Below are positions 10,590 to 19,242 of a stretch of 64,000 nucleotides of DNA, piece by piece (position 1 is the stretch's first letter; each line of letters opens with the position of its first letter). A model generated the notes under the pieces. That model worked only from the letters and a program-made list of their open reading frames with translations. It was not told the DNA's origin and ran no database searches. The position numbers were made by a program, and so were the translations under genes. The DNA comes from CAVXNP01 sp963763305. Lineage in GTDB: Bacteria > Pseudomonadota > Gammaproteobacteria > Xanthomonadales > Rhodanobacteraceae. The stretch spans positions 1,674,001-1,738,000 of the forward strand of contig CAVXNP010000001.1 of the NCBI GenBank assembly GCA_963763305.1, written 5' to 3'.

Positions 10590-13500
10590 ATGGGCGTGCG
10601 GGACCGCGCAGGTGGAGGGCTCCGCGAGCGCTTTTATCGGAGCGTCGCAGAGACCCTCACGCTGTTGCATACCGCGCCCGGTTACGACCGCCGCGCGGCA
10701 ATGTCCCAGGTCGTGGGCACGCTGGCCTCGGCGATGCACTTCCCGCTGGTCTGGATCGGCCGCCGCGAGCCGGAGCAATCGTCGGTGCGGGTGCTGGCCG
10801 CGGCCGGCCCGTCCGCCGATTACGCCGCCGACCTGCGGCTAAGTGCCGATGAAGGCGAGCCGGGCGGGCGTGGCCCGGTGGGGCTGGTGCTGCGCGAGCG
10901 CAAGGCGCGGGTCACCACCATCGACGCCCCGGAGTTCTCCACCTGGCGCATGGCGGCCGACCGCTACGGTTTCGGTTCCTGCATCGTGGCCGCGTCGAGC
11001 ACGCCGGACGGTGGCCAGTTGGTCCTTGCCGCGTACGCACGCGAAACCCGGCTGGTGCTCAGCGAGGAAATGCTCGACTGGGCACAGCGGCTGGTCGACG
11101 AGCTGGCGCGGTTCTGGGAGCACCAGGGGCTGCTCGACCGCGACGTGCGCATGAGCCGCTACCGCGATGCCCAGCGGATGATCCAGCGGGCGTTGCTGGA
11201 TCAGCCCGATCCACAGGCGGTATTCCGAACCCTGGCCGAGGCGCTGGTGGACGTGGCCGGGGCCGCTGCGGTGGATGTCTACACCGCCGACGGCGCGGAC
11301 CGCCAGTTGCGCCGGGTCGCCCTGGTCGGGCCCATGGCGCAGGCGATGCGCCAGCTGCCCACGCCGCCGGCGTTCAGCGAAGGCCCCCTGATATACACGC
11401 CGACCGCGGCCTACATGAGCGGCTCCTCGGTGGTCCGCACCCACCCGGCCCGGCATGAGGGCGTGTCGGCGGCGTGGAAGAGCGAGCCGCTGGCGCAGAT
11501 GGGGGCGGTGGGGTGCTGGCCGCTGCTGGCCGAACGCCAGGGCAGCGAGCGGCAGTCGCCGCCGCTGGGCGTGTTCGCGGTGGTGACCGTGGAGCCGGAC
11601 GCCTTCGATGCGGACATGTGCGCACTGCTCGACGAGATTGCCGACGCGACCAGCCTGGCCCTGGTCCAGCACCAGCAGCGCGACGCCCTGCGCCAGGAAC
11701 AACAGCGGCAGGCGTACCTGGCCTCGCACGATGCGCTGACCGACCTGCCCAACCGTCGCGCGCTGGACCGTCATCTGGAGCAGGTGCTGGAGCATGCCCA
11801 GCGCAGTGGCAAGCTGGTCGCGGTCGGTCTGCTCGACCTGGACGACATGAAGCCGATCAACGACCACCATGGGCATGCCGCTGGCGACCGGATCCTGGTC
11901 GAGACGGCCGCCCGCCTGCGCCAGGTGTCGCGCCGCGAGGACTATGTCGCGCGCTTCGGTGGCGACGAATTCGTGCTGGTATTCGAGGATCTCGACGGCG
12001 AGCAGGACCTCGACCCGCTGCTCGACCGCGTCTGGCAGGCGCTGCGGCAGCCGCTTCGCGTCGGTTCGGCCCAGTTGCGGCTTTCGGCAAGCCTGGGGAT
12101 TGCGCTGTTCCCGCTGCATGCCAGTGCCAGCGGAGAGCAGTTGCTGCGGCTCGCCGACCAGGCCATGTACCAGGTCAAGGCCCAGAAGCAGCTGCGTGCG
12201 CGCTGGTGGTCGCTACCCTCGCCGGAGACCGCCTCCGATCCGGTCGAGCGGCCCGACGAGCGCCCGCTGACCCCTTATGGCGCGCTTGCCGCCGAGCTGC
12301 TGGAGCCGTGCCGGGAGAAGCTCCTGCCGCGTCTGCCCGAGCTGGCGGAAACCTATTATGCCGGCCTGCTTACCCATGCCGGGGTGGCGCGGTTGCTCGG
12401 TACTCTGCCGGCGGCCGATGTGGAAGCGGCCAAACGGCGCCTGCAACGACTGCTCGGACGCTTGCTCGATCCGCGTCTGCAGGCAGCGCGGCATCTGCGC
12501 AAGGCCAGCCAGGCCGGCTTTTTCCATGCCGTGTGCAGTGTGGAGGAAGTGTGGTTGCTCGAAGCGGTGGAGCGGCTGCGAGAATTGCTGGCGGGAGTAC
12601 TCGGATCGGGTGCGCACCGCGACCGCCGACCACTGGACGTGGTGCTGCAGCGGCTGAGCCTGGAAAGCCAGTGGCAGCTCGAGGCAATGCGCGACCTGCA
12701 GCGGCGCCGGGTGGCGGTGCTGGCCCGGATCAACGCGCTGGCCTGGTCGGCCGACACCTACCTGGACCTGATCCAGGGCGTGGTCGATGTGCTTGCCGCG
12801 CACAAGGAGGTGACCTCCTGCGCGGTCGGTCGGCCCGATGCGCAGGACCAGCTGACCTACGAGGCGGTGGCCGGACGACCGTTCGAGCAGTACCTGCGCC
12901 GGCTGGCGCGCAGCGAGGCGTCGCCGATCACGGTGGACGCGACCCGGCAGGGCGGCGGACCCAGCGGGCGGGCGTGGCGCACCGGCGCGATCCAGCGCTG
13001 CGCGCACTACGGCACCGATCCGGCCATGGCGGCCTGGCGCGAGGTCGCCCTGGGGCTGGGTATCGTCTCGAGCGTGGCGATACCGCTGTCACCGCAACCG
13101 TATACGCCGGTGGCGGTGCTGACCCTCTATAGCCGCTACGCCGGCGGCTTCCAGAGCGACGACCAGCAGGCCTTTGCCGAGCAGGTCAAGACAGTGCTCG
13201 ACCTGGCATTGGTCAGGCTGTCCCCGCCACGTCCGGGCGCGGCGCTGCTGCCGTTCATCGTCCGCGAGCGCTGGCGCACGATGGCCGCCACTACCGCGAT
13301 CCAGATGCATTACCAGCCGGTGATCCGGCTGGCCGACGGGAGGGTGGTCGAAGTGGAAGCGCTGGCGCGCCTTCGCGACGAGGACGACAGCCTGGTGATG
13401 CCCGGACGATTCCTGCCCGCGCTGGGCGAGGATGACCTGGTCGGGCTGTTCAGGCAGGCGTTGTCGCAGGCTGCCGGCGTCCGCCAGGTGTTGTGCCAGG

Positions 13501-14333
13501 GTGGCCAGGCGCTGGCGGTTTCGGTGAACGCCCCCGCCGCCGCGCTGGAAGATCCGCGTTACGCGGCGATTGCCGCCGAGGTGCTGGCCGACGGCAGCTG
13601 CCCGATCGATGCGGTACTGCTCGAGATCCTCGAGTCGCCCTTCGGCAGCGAGCACGCGGCACCGACCTCGATGGCGGGCATGCAGGCGCTGCGGGCGCTG
13701 GGCTGCCGCCTGGTCGAGGACGACCTGGGCGCCGGCTACAGTTCGCTGATCCGGCTGCGGCAGTGGCCATTCGACCGGGTCAAGATCGACCAGGCGATCG
13801 TCGCCGAGGTGAGCGACGACCCGCTGCGCACCCTGCGGTTCATCCGCCAGTTGATCCGGCTCGGTCACGACCTGGGCCTGGAGGTGGTGGTCGAAGGGCT
13901 GGAGACGCGCGGCCTGATCGAAGCGGCGTTGATGCTGGACGCTGACCTGGGCCAGGGCTATGCGCTGGCCCGGCCGATGCCGCCGACGCATCTGTCGGCA
14001 TGGCTGTCCGGCTTTGCGCCGGACTGGGACCGGACCCGACCGGCCACCGCGCTGGGGGCACTGGCCGGGGTACTGGCGTGGGAAGAGCAGTTCGCCGCAC
14101 TGCCGCCCCAACCGGCCTTCTGGGAGCACCACGCCCACGCGGTGTGCTCCTTCACCGGCTATCTGTCGCTTGCGACCGGGCCGGCCGCCGCGCTGGCCCA
14201 CAGTCACGCACAGATGCATGCGGCGGCGGAAGCCGGCCCTGCCGACCCAGGCTATCGCGCGGCACGCGACCGCTTCATGGCGATGTTGATCGAGCACGTG
14301 CGCAGGGAGGAGGCGGCGCTGCCACCGGGGTAA
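10590..14333 (+). CDS. GAF-GAF-GGDEF-globin-GAF-EAL c-di-GMP signalling protein
   Basis: 1247 residues, no signal peptide or membrane segment, so cytosolic. Order: two GAF-like sensor domains (about 25-175 and 195-365); a GGDEF cyclase domain with intact GGDEF at 457-461 and an inhibitory RxxD site (RRED, 448-451); a helical region (about 560-710) resembling a globin-coupled sensor, with His646 in GFFHAVCS where the proximal haem ligand would sit; a third GAF (about 730-890); an EAL phosphodiesterase domain (about 905-1145) with EAL, EILES, EDDLGAGYSSL and VVVEGLET; and a C-terminal histidine-rich helical tail. DDLGAG replaces the more common DDFGTG but keeps the metal-binding Asp pair. Both output domains look potentially active. 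No neighbour obviously shares its function. Confidence 0.85.
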   Translation: MGVRDRAGGGLRERFYRSVAETLTLLHTAPGYDRRAAMSQVVGTLASAMHFPLVWIGRREPEQSSVRVLAAAGPSADYAADLRLSADEGEPGGRGPVGLVLRERKARVTTIDAPEFSTWRMAADRYGFGSCIVAASSTPDGGQLVLAAYARETRLVLSEEMLDWAQRLVDELARFWEHQGLLDRDVRMSRYRDAQRMIQRALLDQPDPQAVFRTLAEALVDVAGAAAVDVYTADGADRQLRRVALVGPMAQAMRQLPTPPAFSEGPLIYTPTAAYMSGSSVVRTHPARHEGVSAAWKSEPLAQMGAVGCWPLLAERQGSERQSPPLGVFAVVTVEPDAFDADMCALLDEIADATSLALVQHQQRDALRQEQQRQAYLASHDALTDLPNRRALDRHLEQVLEHAQRSGKLVAVGLLDLDDMKPINDHHGHAAGDRILVETAARLRQVSRREDYVARFGGDEFVLVFEDLDGEQDLDPLLDRVWQALRQPLRVGSAQLRLSASLGIALFPLHASASGEQLLRLADQAMYQVKAQKQLRARWWSLPSPETASDPVERPDERPLTPYGALAAELLEPCREKLLPRLPELAETYYAGLLTHAGVARLLGTLPAADVEAAKRRLQRLLGRLLDPRLQAARHLRKASQAGFFHAVCSVEEVWLLEAVERLRELLAGVLGSGAHRDRRPLDVVLQRLSLESQWQLEAMRDLQRRRVAVLARINALAWSADTYLDLIQGVVDVLAAHKEVTSCAVGRPDAQDQLTYEAVAGRPFEQYLRRLARSEASPITVDATRQGGGPSGRAWRTGAIQRCAHYGTDPAMAAWREVALGLGIVSSVAIPLSPQPYTPVAVLTLYSRYAGGFQSDDQQAFAEQVKTVLDLALVRLSPPRPGAALLPFIVRERWRTMAATTAIQMHYQPVIRLADGRVVEVEALARLRDEDDSLVMPGRFLPALGEDDLVGLFRQALSQAAGVRQVLCQGGQALAVSVNAPAAALEDPRYAAIAAEVLADGSCPIDAVLLEILESPFGSEHAAPTSMAGMQALRALGCRLVEDDLGAGYSSLIRLRQWPFDRVKIDQAIVAEVSDDPLRTLRFIRQLIRLGHDLGLEVVVEGLETRGLIEAALMLDADLGQGYALARPMPPTHLSAWLSGFAPDWDRTRPATALGALAGVLAWEEQFAALPPQPAFWEHHAHAVCSFTGYLSLATGPAAALAHSHAQMHAAAEAGPADPGYRAARDRFMAMLIEHVRREEAALPPG

Positions 14334-14381
14334 CCGGCGCGGGGTCAGCGGCCCGGCCGGGAGAAGGCCGGAGATACCGAC

Positions 14382-16067
14382 TCAATCGGGTGTGCGGTCC
14401 GCCGCGCGTTCCACCTTGCGGTCGCGCCGGAGCGAGCTGACCAGGAGGTTGAGGCCCAGTGCCGCAGCCACCGCAATGAAGCTCACGGCCAGCAGCGGAA
14501 GGCCGAACAGCGACGGTCCCTGTTGCATGCGCGCAGTCAGCGCCCCCCCGATCACCAGCGCCGCGATGATCACGCCGGTGGCGATGCGGTTGGCGATCTT
14601 TTGCAGGCTTTCCATCATGCGTGACTCTTCCAGCCCGTCCAGCCGGATCCGCAGGCGGTTCTCGGCCAGGGTACGCAGGATCGCCGCCACGTGCTGCGGC
14701 GTGTGCCGGGCCAGCTCCTGCATGTCCAGCCATTCGCTGGCCAGGTTGGAGGGCGACAACGAGCCCCATGCCTGGCGTCGCAGGACATCCTGCAGGTAGC
14801 TGCCCACCACCGCCCGGGTGTCCAGCTCGGGGTCCAGCGCGTGGGTCACCGCTTCCAGGTTGAGCAAGGTCTTGCCCAGCAGGCTCAGCTCGGCCGGTGG
14901 GCGCAGGCCACAGGCGGCGCCGACGCGGGTCAGCTCCAGCACCAGGCGGCCTTCGGAGTAACCGCGGTCGGACGTCTGCGGGCTGGCATAGGCGGCCACC
15001 AGCTGGTCGATCCGGCGGCGGTAGGCGTGATGGCGAAAATCCTGCAGTGGCGTGCCCATCGCCTCGCTGATCTCGCCCACCTGCTCGCTGTCGCCGCCGA
15101 TCGCGCCCAGCAGCAGCTTCAACAGGTGCTGCCGCGTGTGTGGCGGCAGCCGGGCGACCATGCCCAGATCGAACAATGCCAGACGCTGGTCGTCCATCAG
15201 CAGCACGTTGCCCGGGTGCGGATCGGCATGCACCAGCCCGTGCACGAAGACCTGGTCCAGGTAGGCCCGCAACAGCTCGCGCGCCTGCGCCTGCATCGGA
15301 TGTTCCATCCGGCGCACCGGCGGGATGTGCGTGACCTTGATGCCATGTACGCGATCCATGGTCAGCACGCGGGAGGTGGTCAGGCCCTGCACCGGCTGCG
15401 GTACGTACAGGCGTTCGTACCCGGCAAGGTTGCGCGCGAAGCAGCGCAGGTTGTCCGCTTCCAGCTCGAAGTCGATTTCATTGGCCAGGCTGTGCCGCAG
15501 CTCCTGCACCCATTCGGCGAAGCCGTAGCGCCGGCCCATCTCGGTCATGCGGTCGGCCGCGCCAGCCAGCCGGTCCAGTATTGCCAGATCCTCGCGCAGC
15601 GTCTGTGCGATGCCCGGCCGCTGCACCTTGATCACCACCTCGCGCCCATCGCGCAACACCGCTGCGTGTACCTGGGCCATCGAACCGGCGGCCAGCGGTT
15701 GCTCCTCGAAGTTTTCGAACAAGGCGCCGATGCGGGCGCCCAGCTCGGCCTCGATCACCTGGCGAACCTGCTCCACCGGAACCGGCATGACATCGTCCTG
15801 CATCCGCTCCAGCGCGGACAGGTACGGCGCCGGCACCATATCCGGCCGGGTCGACAGCGCCTGGCCGGCCTTGATGAAAGTGGGACCGAGCGCTTCGAGG
15901 TCATCGACGAACTGTTGCGGATCGGCCGTATCGGGGGTACCCGCCTCGTCGGCCAGGGCGGCCTCGTTGAGGTCCAGATCCAGCCCTCCAAACAACCCCG
16001 CCTTGCGGTAGCGCAGCACGAAGGCGGCAATCCGGGCATACCGCGACAAGCTGGACGACTGGTTCAC
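14382..16067 (-). CDS. ABC1/UbiB-family atypical kinase
   Basis: 561 residues from a GTG at 16065-16067, chosen because CGGAG lies 7 bases upstream and the family-like start VNQSSSLSRYARIAAFVLRY begins there; an ATG at 16115 would add 16 residues. Conserved pieces: the ABC1 element LEALGPTFIKAGQALSTRPD, the Ala-rich loop AAGSMAQVHAA, invariant Lys in VVIKVQRPG, and HGLVHADPHPGNVL followed by LFDLGMV (metal-binding). Two membrane segments close the C-terminus (about 505-555), as in UbiB. UbiB proteins support ubiquinone biosynthesis or lipid handling in the inner membrane; this copy is not next to other ubi genes, so which role applies is open. Confidence 0.88.
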   Translation of the reverse strand: MNQSSSLSRYARIAAFVLRYRKAGLFGGLDLDLNEAALADEAGTPDTADPQQFVDDLEALGPTFIKAGQALSTRPDMVPAPYLSALERMQDDVMPVPVEQVRQVIEAELGARIGALFENFEEQPLAAGSMAQVHAAVLRDGREVVIKVQRPGIAQTLREDLAILDRLAGAADRMTEMGRRYGFAEWVQELRHSLANEIDFELEADNLRCFARNLAGYERLYVPQPVQGLTTSRVLTMDRVHGIKVTHIPPVRRMEHPMQAQARELLRAYLDQVFVHGLVHADPHPGNVLLMDDQRLALFDLGMVARLPPHTRQHLLKLLLGAIGGDSEQVGEISEAMGTPLQDFRHHAYRRRIDQLVAAYASPQTSDRGYSEGRLVLELTRVGAACGLRPPAELSLLGKTLLNLEAVTHALDPELDTRAVVGSYLQDVLRRQAWGSLSPSNLASEWLDMQELARHTPQHVAAILRTLAENRLRIRLDGLEESRMMESLQKIANRIATGVIIAALVIGGALTARMQQGPSLFGLPLLAVSFIAVAAALGLNLLVSSLRRDRKVERAADRTPD

Positions 16068-16173
16068 ACACACACTCCGGGCCGCTTTGCGCCAGCGTGA
16101 CCGCGCCGCCGGCAAGGTGGCGTCAAGGTGCGCATGCCGCCGGCAAGTCCGGCGGCGATTGTGCTGGCTGCCG

Positions 16174-17654
16174 TCAACTGTTGGCCAGGAACGGATGCGG
16201 TCGACGCGCGTAGCCGTGCCAGCCGCGCCAGCCCAGTGCCACGACCAGCAGGGTCACGATCAGCCAGCCGTCGTTGCGCAAGCCCGGCCAGGCGGTGGGT
16301 AGTTCGCTCAAGCCGGTGCTGAAGGCCGGCAGCAGCAGGGTGATCTGGGTCAGGGCGAGCACCGGCGCCACCACGGCAGCCATGGCCCAGCCCGGGAGCG
16401 GTCGGCCCCCCAGGATGCACAGCATCAACGCGATCGCCAACCCGGTGCTTCCGATCTGGGCCAGCAACAGAGCCAGCGGAAGACCCACGACATGCAGCGC
16501 CGCGGACAACCCTAGCGAGGCCAGAAGCAGCAGGCACTCCACCCGCAGCATCGGCAACAGGCAGGCTTGCAGCAGGCGCCGTTTGAGCAGAGCGTGGCTA
16601 CCCAGGCCGGGCAGCAACGCCAGCAAGGGCAGTTCGGCGCTGTCCCGCTGCCAACGCTGGTTCAGTTGCATCAGCGGCAGGATCGCAGCCAGGGTGCCGC
16701 CAAAGCCGCCCAGCCAGACCACCATCCCCACGCCCAGGTTGTGCAGCATCTCGTTCCATGCCGGGTGAGCGGCCAAACGGCGCGCACCCATGGGCACCAG
16801 CAGCAGCGTCAGTGGCAGCAGCAGGAAAAGCATCTGGCGCAAGCGACCGCGCGCGGTCAGCGGCGCGAACACCCCGCCCAGCGCCACCCGCAGGCTGCGT
16901 TGCGGACGGTCCGGTCCGGTCCCGCGCACGTCCACCGGCATCTGCATCCACGCCGGCGACCGGACCGAGCGCTCGGTACTGCCCAGGCCGCGCGCCCACC
17001 ATCCGAACCGCTCCAGCCCAGCCGTACCCGTCGGTAGTGCAGGGCCATCGGCGCCCAGGAGGCGTTCTGGCGGTACGGGTCGGCCAGGCACATCTGTCGG
17101 CGCCAACTGGCAGCCGACACGACCGTCAGCAGCAGGGCCAGTTCGCCGCAGAACCCCGCGAAGCCCGCTTCGCCGGGCCGCGGAAACCGCGGATGCCAGC
17201 CGGCGATGTCGCTCAGCATCGGCGCCAACCAGACCACCATCAAAGCGTAGCGGGGCAGCAGGCTGAGGGCGATCCCTGCCAGCAGTGCCGAGGCGGCCAC
17301 ACCCACGGTGTCCAGCAACAGGTTGTCGAGTCCGGCCAGGGCCACCAGCGCGGTGGGCAGGACACAGCCGACGATGCCGTACAGCAGCACCGCGGTGACC
17401 ATGTCACTGCCGATCCCCGGCATGCGTAGCTGCCGGCCGTCCAGCGCCAGCAACAGGGTTGGTGCCAGCAACAGCGCGCCGAAAATGAATTCGGCGAAGC
17501 CCAGCAGCATCAACCCGGCCAGGGACAGTTTGGGCCCGCCTAGCAGCAGGGCCACGCCCGCCGTCATCAGCACACCGACCAGCACGCGCTGGTACCAGTG
17601 CGTGGCCGAGCGGGTGCATCGCCAGGGAGCCTGCAGGATGGCGGCCACGTTCAT
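16174..17654 (-). pseudogene. ABC transporter permease, one frame break
   Basis: The gene starts with MNVAAILQAPWRCTRS at an ATG overlapping the stop of the ATPase gene (ATGA) and ends in PHPFLANS. It changes frame near 17030, between QNASWAPMALHYR and AGLERFGWWARGLG; total length 1481 is one base short of a whole number of codons, so a single-base deletion is the simplest reading. The two frames together give about 493 residues with some 12 hydrophobic segments in two halves, the usual shape of the large permease in YtrA-type GntR/ABC operons of Xanthomonadales. Substrate unknown. It may be a true pseudogene or a sequencing error. Confidence 0.7.
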
Positions 17655-18538
17655 TCGGCGATCTCCACGAACAGATCCTCCAATCCCAGCGCCTCCAGCC
17701 GAGCGCCGGGGAGTGTGGCCGCCTCGGGCCAGCGCCCCTGCGCATCTCGCTCTACGACGCGACTTACGCTCCCGTCCGCGTGCCGGCGGTGGCTCAGTCC
17801 CGAGGCGGGGGCGGCCGCTTGCAGGCGTGCCGGCAGCCATAGCCGTGCATAGCGCTCCTTGGTCTCGTCCACCCCGCAATGCAGTAGCAACCGTCCCTTG
17901 TGCAGGAATGCCACGTCCGACGCGGCGCGCTCCAGGTCCGACACGATATGGGTGGAGAACAGGACCGTGGTGCCGGCATCACCCGCGCGGGTGGCCACCT
18001 CGCGCAACAGCTCGCGGCGGGCCACCGGGTCCAGCGCGGCCGCTGGCTCATCCAGCACCAACAGCTGCGGCTGCGAGGCTAGCGCGCGGATCAGGTCCAC
18101 GCGTTGGCGCTCGCCCGGCGACAGCTTGGCCAGCAACTTGTCGGCCGGGATCTCCCAGCGCTCCAGCGTGCTGCGCGCGAACACCGCGTCCCATTGCGGA
18201 TAGAAGCGCCCGACGTAGTCCAGCATCTGCCGCGCATTGAGCCAGCCCAGCGCTTCGGGCTGCTGGGGCACGTAAGCCAGCCGCGTCTTGGCCCGGTCCG
18301 ACAGCGTCATGGCCGGTTCGCCCAGAACGCGCACATCGCCCGACAGGGGCTTGAGCAGACCGAGCATCGTCCGGATCAGCGTGGATTTTCCGGCGCCATT
18401 GCGGCCAACCAGTCCGAGCACGCTCCCCGGCTGCAGCGTCAGGTCGATTTCGTGCAGCACCTCGATGCCTTCATAGCAATGGCTCAGCTGGTGAACCTCG
18501 AGCGGTGGCGTGGCTGGGGTGGCAAGTACGGCGTTCAT
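17651..18538 (-). CDS. ABC transporter ATP-binding protein
   Basis: 295 residues. Walker A GRNGAGKST, Q loop YVPQQPE, signature LSPGERQR, Walker B LLVLDEPAAALD and the switch histidine in FSTHIVSDLE are all intact, so it should hydrolyse ATP. The C-terminal 70 residues are an extra domain without a clear family. It is the middle gene of a minus-strand operon: GntR regulator, ATPase, permease; its stop overlaps the permease start (ATGA), indicating translational coupling. Such three-gene units respond to cell-envelope-active compounds in some bacteria, but the substrate here cannot be read from sequence. Confidence 0.9.
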   Translation of the reverse strand: MNAVLATPATPPLEVHQLSHCYEGIEVLHEIDLTLQPGSVLGLVGRNGAGKSTLIRTMLGLLKPLSGDVRVLGEPAMTLSDRAKTRLAYVPQQPEALGWLNARQMLDYVGRFYPQWDAVFARSTLERWEIPADKLLAKLSPGERQRVDLIRALASQPQLLVLDEPAAALDPVARRELLREVATRAGDAGTTVLFSTHIVSDLERAASDVAFLHKGRLLLHCGVDETKERYARLWLPARLQAAAPASGLSHRRHADGSVSRVVERDAQGRWPEAATLPGARLEALGLEDLFVEIAE

Positions 18539-18635
18539 GGATCCCCCGAAAGGTCTGGTGAAATGAGGTGTTGCGTGCGGCTGTGCGTGGCGGGTGCAGC
18601 GCAGGTCCAGTGGTGCGCCCGGCTGCCGACCGCTG

Positions 18636-19021
18636 TCAGCTGTCATCGAGCAGCGTGCCGAGCCGGCCCAGGACAACGGCGGCGGGCAGCTCAAGTTCGG
18701 CGGCATGCCTGGCCACGGCCGCCAGTTGCTCTTCCAGCAGGGCCAACCGCTGGCTCTGCGACTGGGCCGCACGGTCCGAGGCCGCCACGGCCATCCCTTT
18801 GCCGCGCAGGCGCTCCAGCAGGCCTTCGGCCTCAGCCAGGCTGTAGGCGCGCGATACGGCATCGGGTTGATGGCGTGGAATCCGGCCACCTCGAGTACCG
18901 ACGGCAGCAGTTCGCCCTGGCGCAACTGTCCGCCGGCTACCAGTCGGCGCAACTGCTCCAGGATCTGCCGATAGATCGGCTCCGGCGAGGCGGGGTGTAT
19001 GCTGAGCAGCGATGCATCCAT
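18636..19021 (-). pseudogene. GntR-family (YtrA-type) regulator, one frame break
   Basis: Starts MDASLLSIHPASPEPIYRQI, continues through the winged-helix motif (GELLPSV ... FHAINPM), then shifts frame near 18860 and goes on as VSRAYSLAEAEGLLERL and a short effector tail ending LLGTL-LLDDS-like residues. Restoring one base (an A after ATG in HAINPM) gives an uninterrupted protein of about 128 residues, the normal YtrA size. YtrA regulators repress their own operon, here the ABC ATPase and permease downstream. Two of the three genes of this operon carry single-base losses, which could mean real decay, or sequencing error in both. Confidence 0.72.
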
Positions 19022-19057
19022 GTGTATCAGTACACCGATACACATGGCACAAGTCAA
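19021..19057 (-). promoter_or_regulatory. leaderless-type promoter with palindromic operator for the GntR operon
   Basis: On the minus strand, TTGACT (-35; 19052-19057) and TGTACT (-10; 19029-19034) are exactly 17 bases apart. A perfect inverted repeat, TGTGTATC (19021-19028) and GATACACA (19037-19044), 8-base spacer, covers the -10 element and touches the GntR start codon (19019-19021). The expected transcription start, about 7 bases past the -10, falls on the A of that ATG, and no ribosome site precedes it. This suggests a leaderless messenger repressed by its own product. Elements are seen; function is inferred. Confidence 0.62.
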
Positions 19058-19242
19058 GTCTCTCGTTCGCTTCGGGCAGATCGGCGGTGGTCGGAGGCCG
19101 CCTCGTCGGATGCGCGCCGTGGCTGGTGTCGAGCCTCGGCTAGCGGGCTGGTGGGCGGTCGAACGCGGCGTCGCGCATGACGATGCGTTCCGTCCAGTAA
19201 GCGGGCGGCGGGCAAGCCCCCGCTTCGGATGCCGCCCGGGCG

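Noticed and set aside
8060..10591. 843-residue minus-strand open frame opposite the transporter and patatin relic
   Set aside because: Spans several features, has the same shadow composition (Gln/His/Arg-rich) and no start context; opposite a gene with full MHS signatures.
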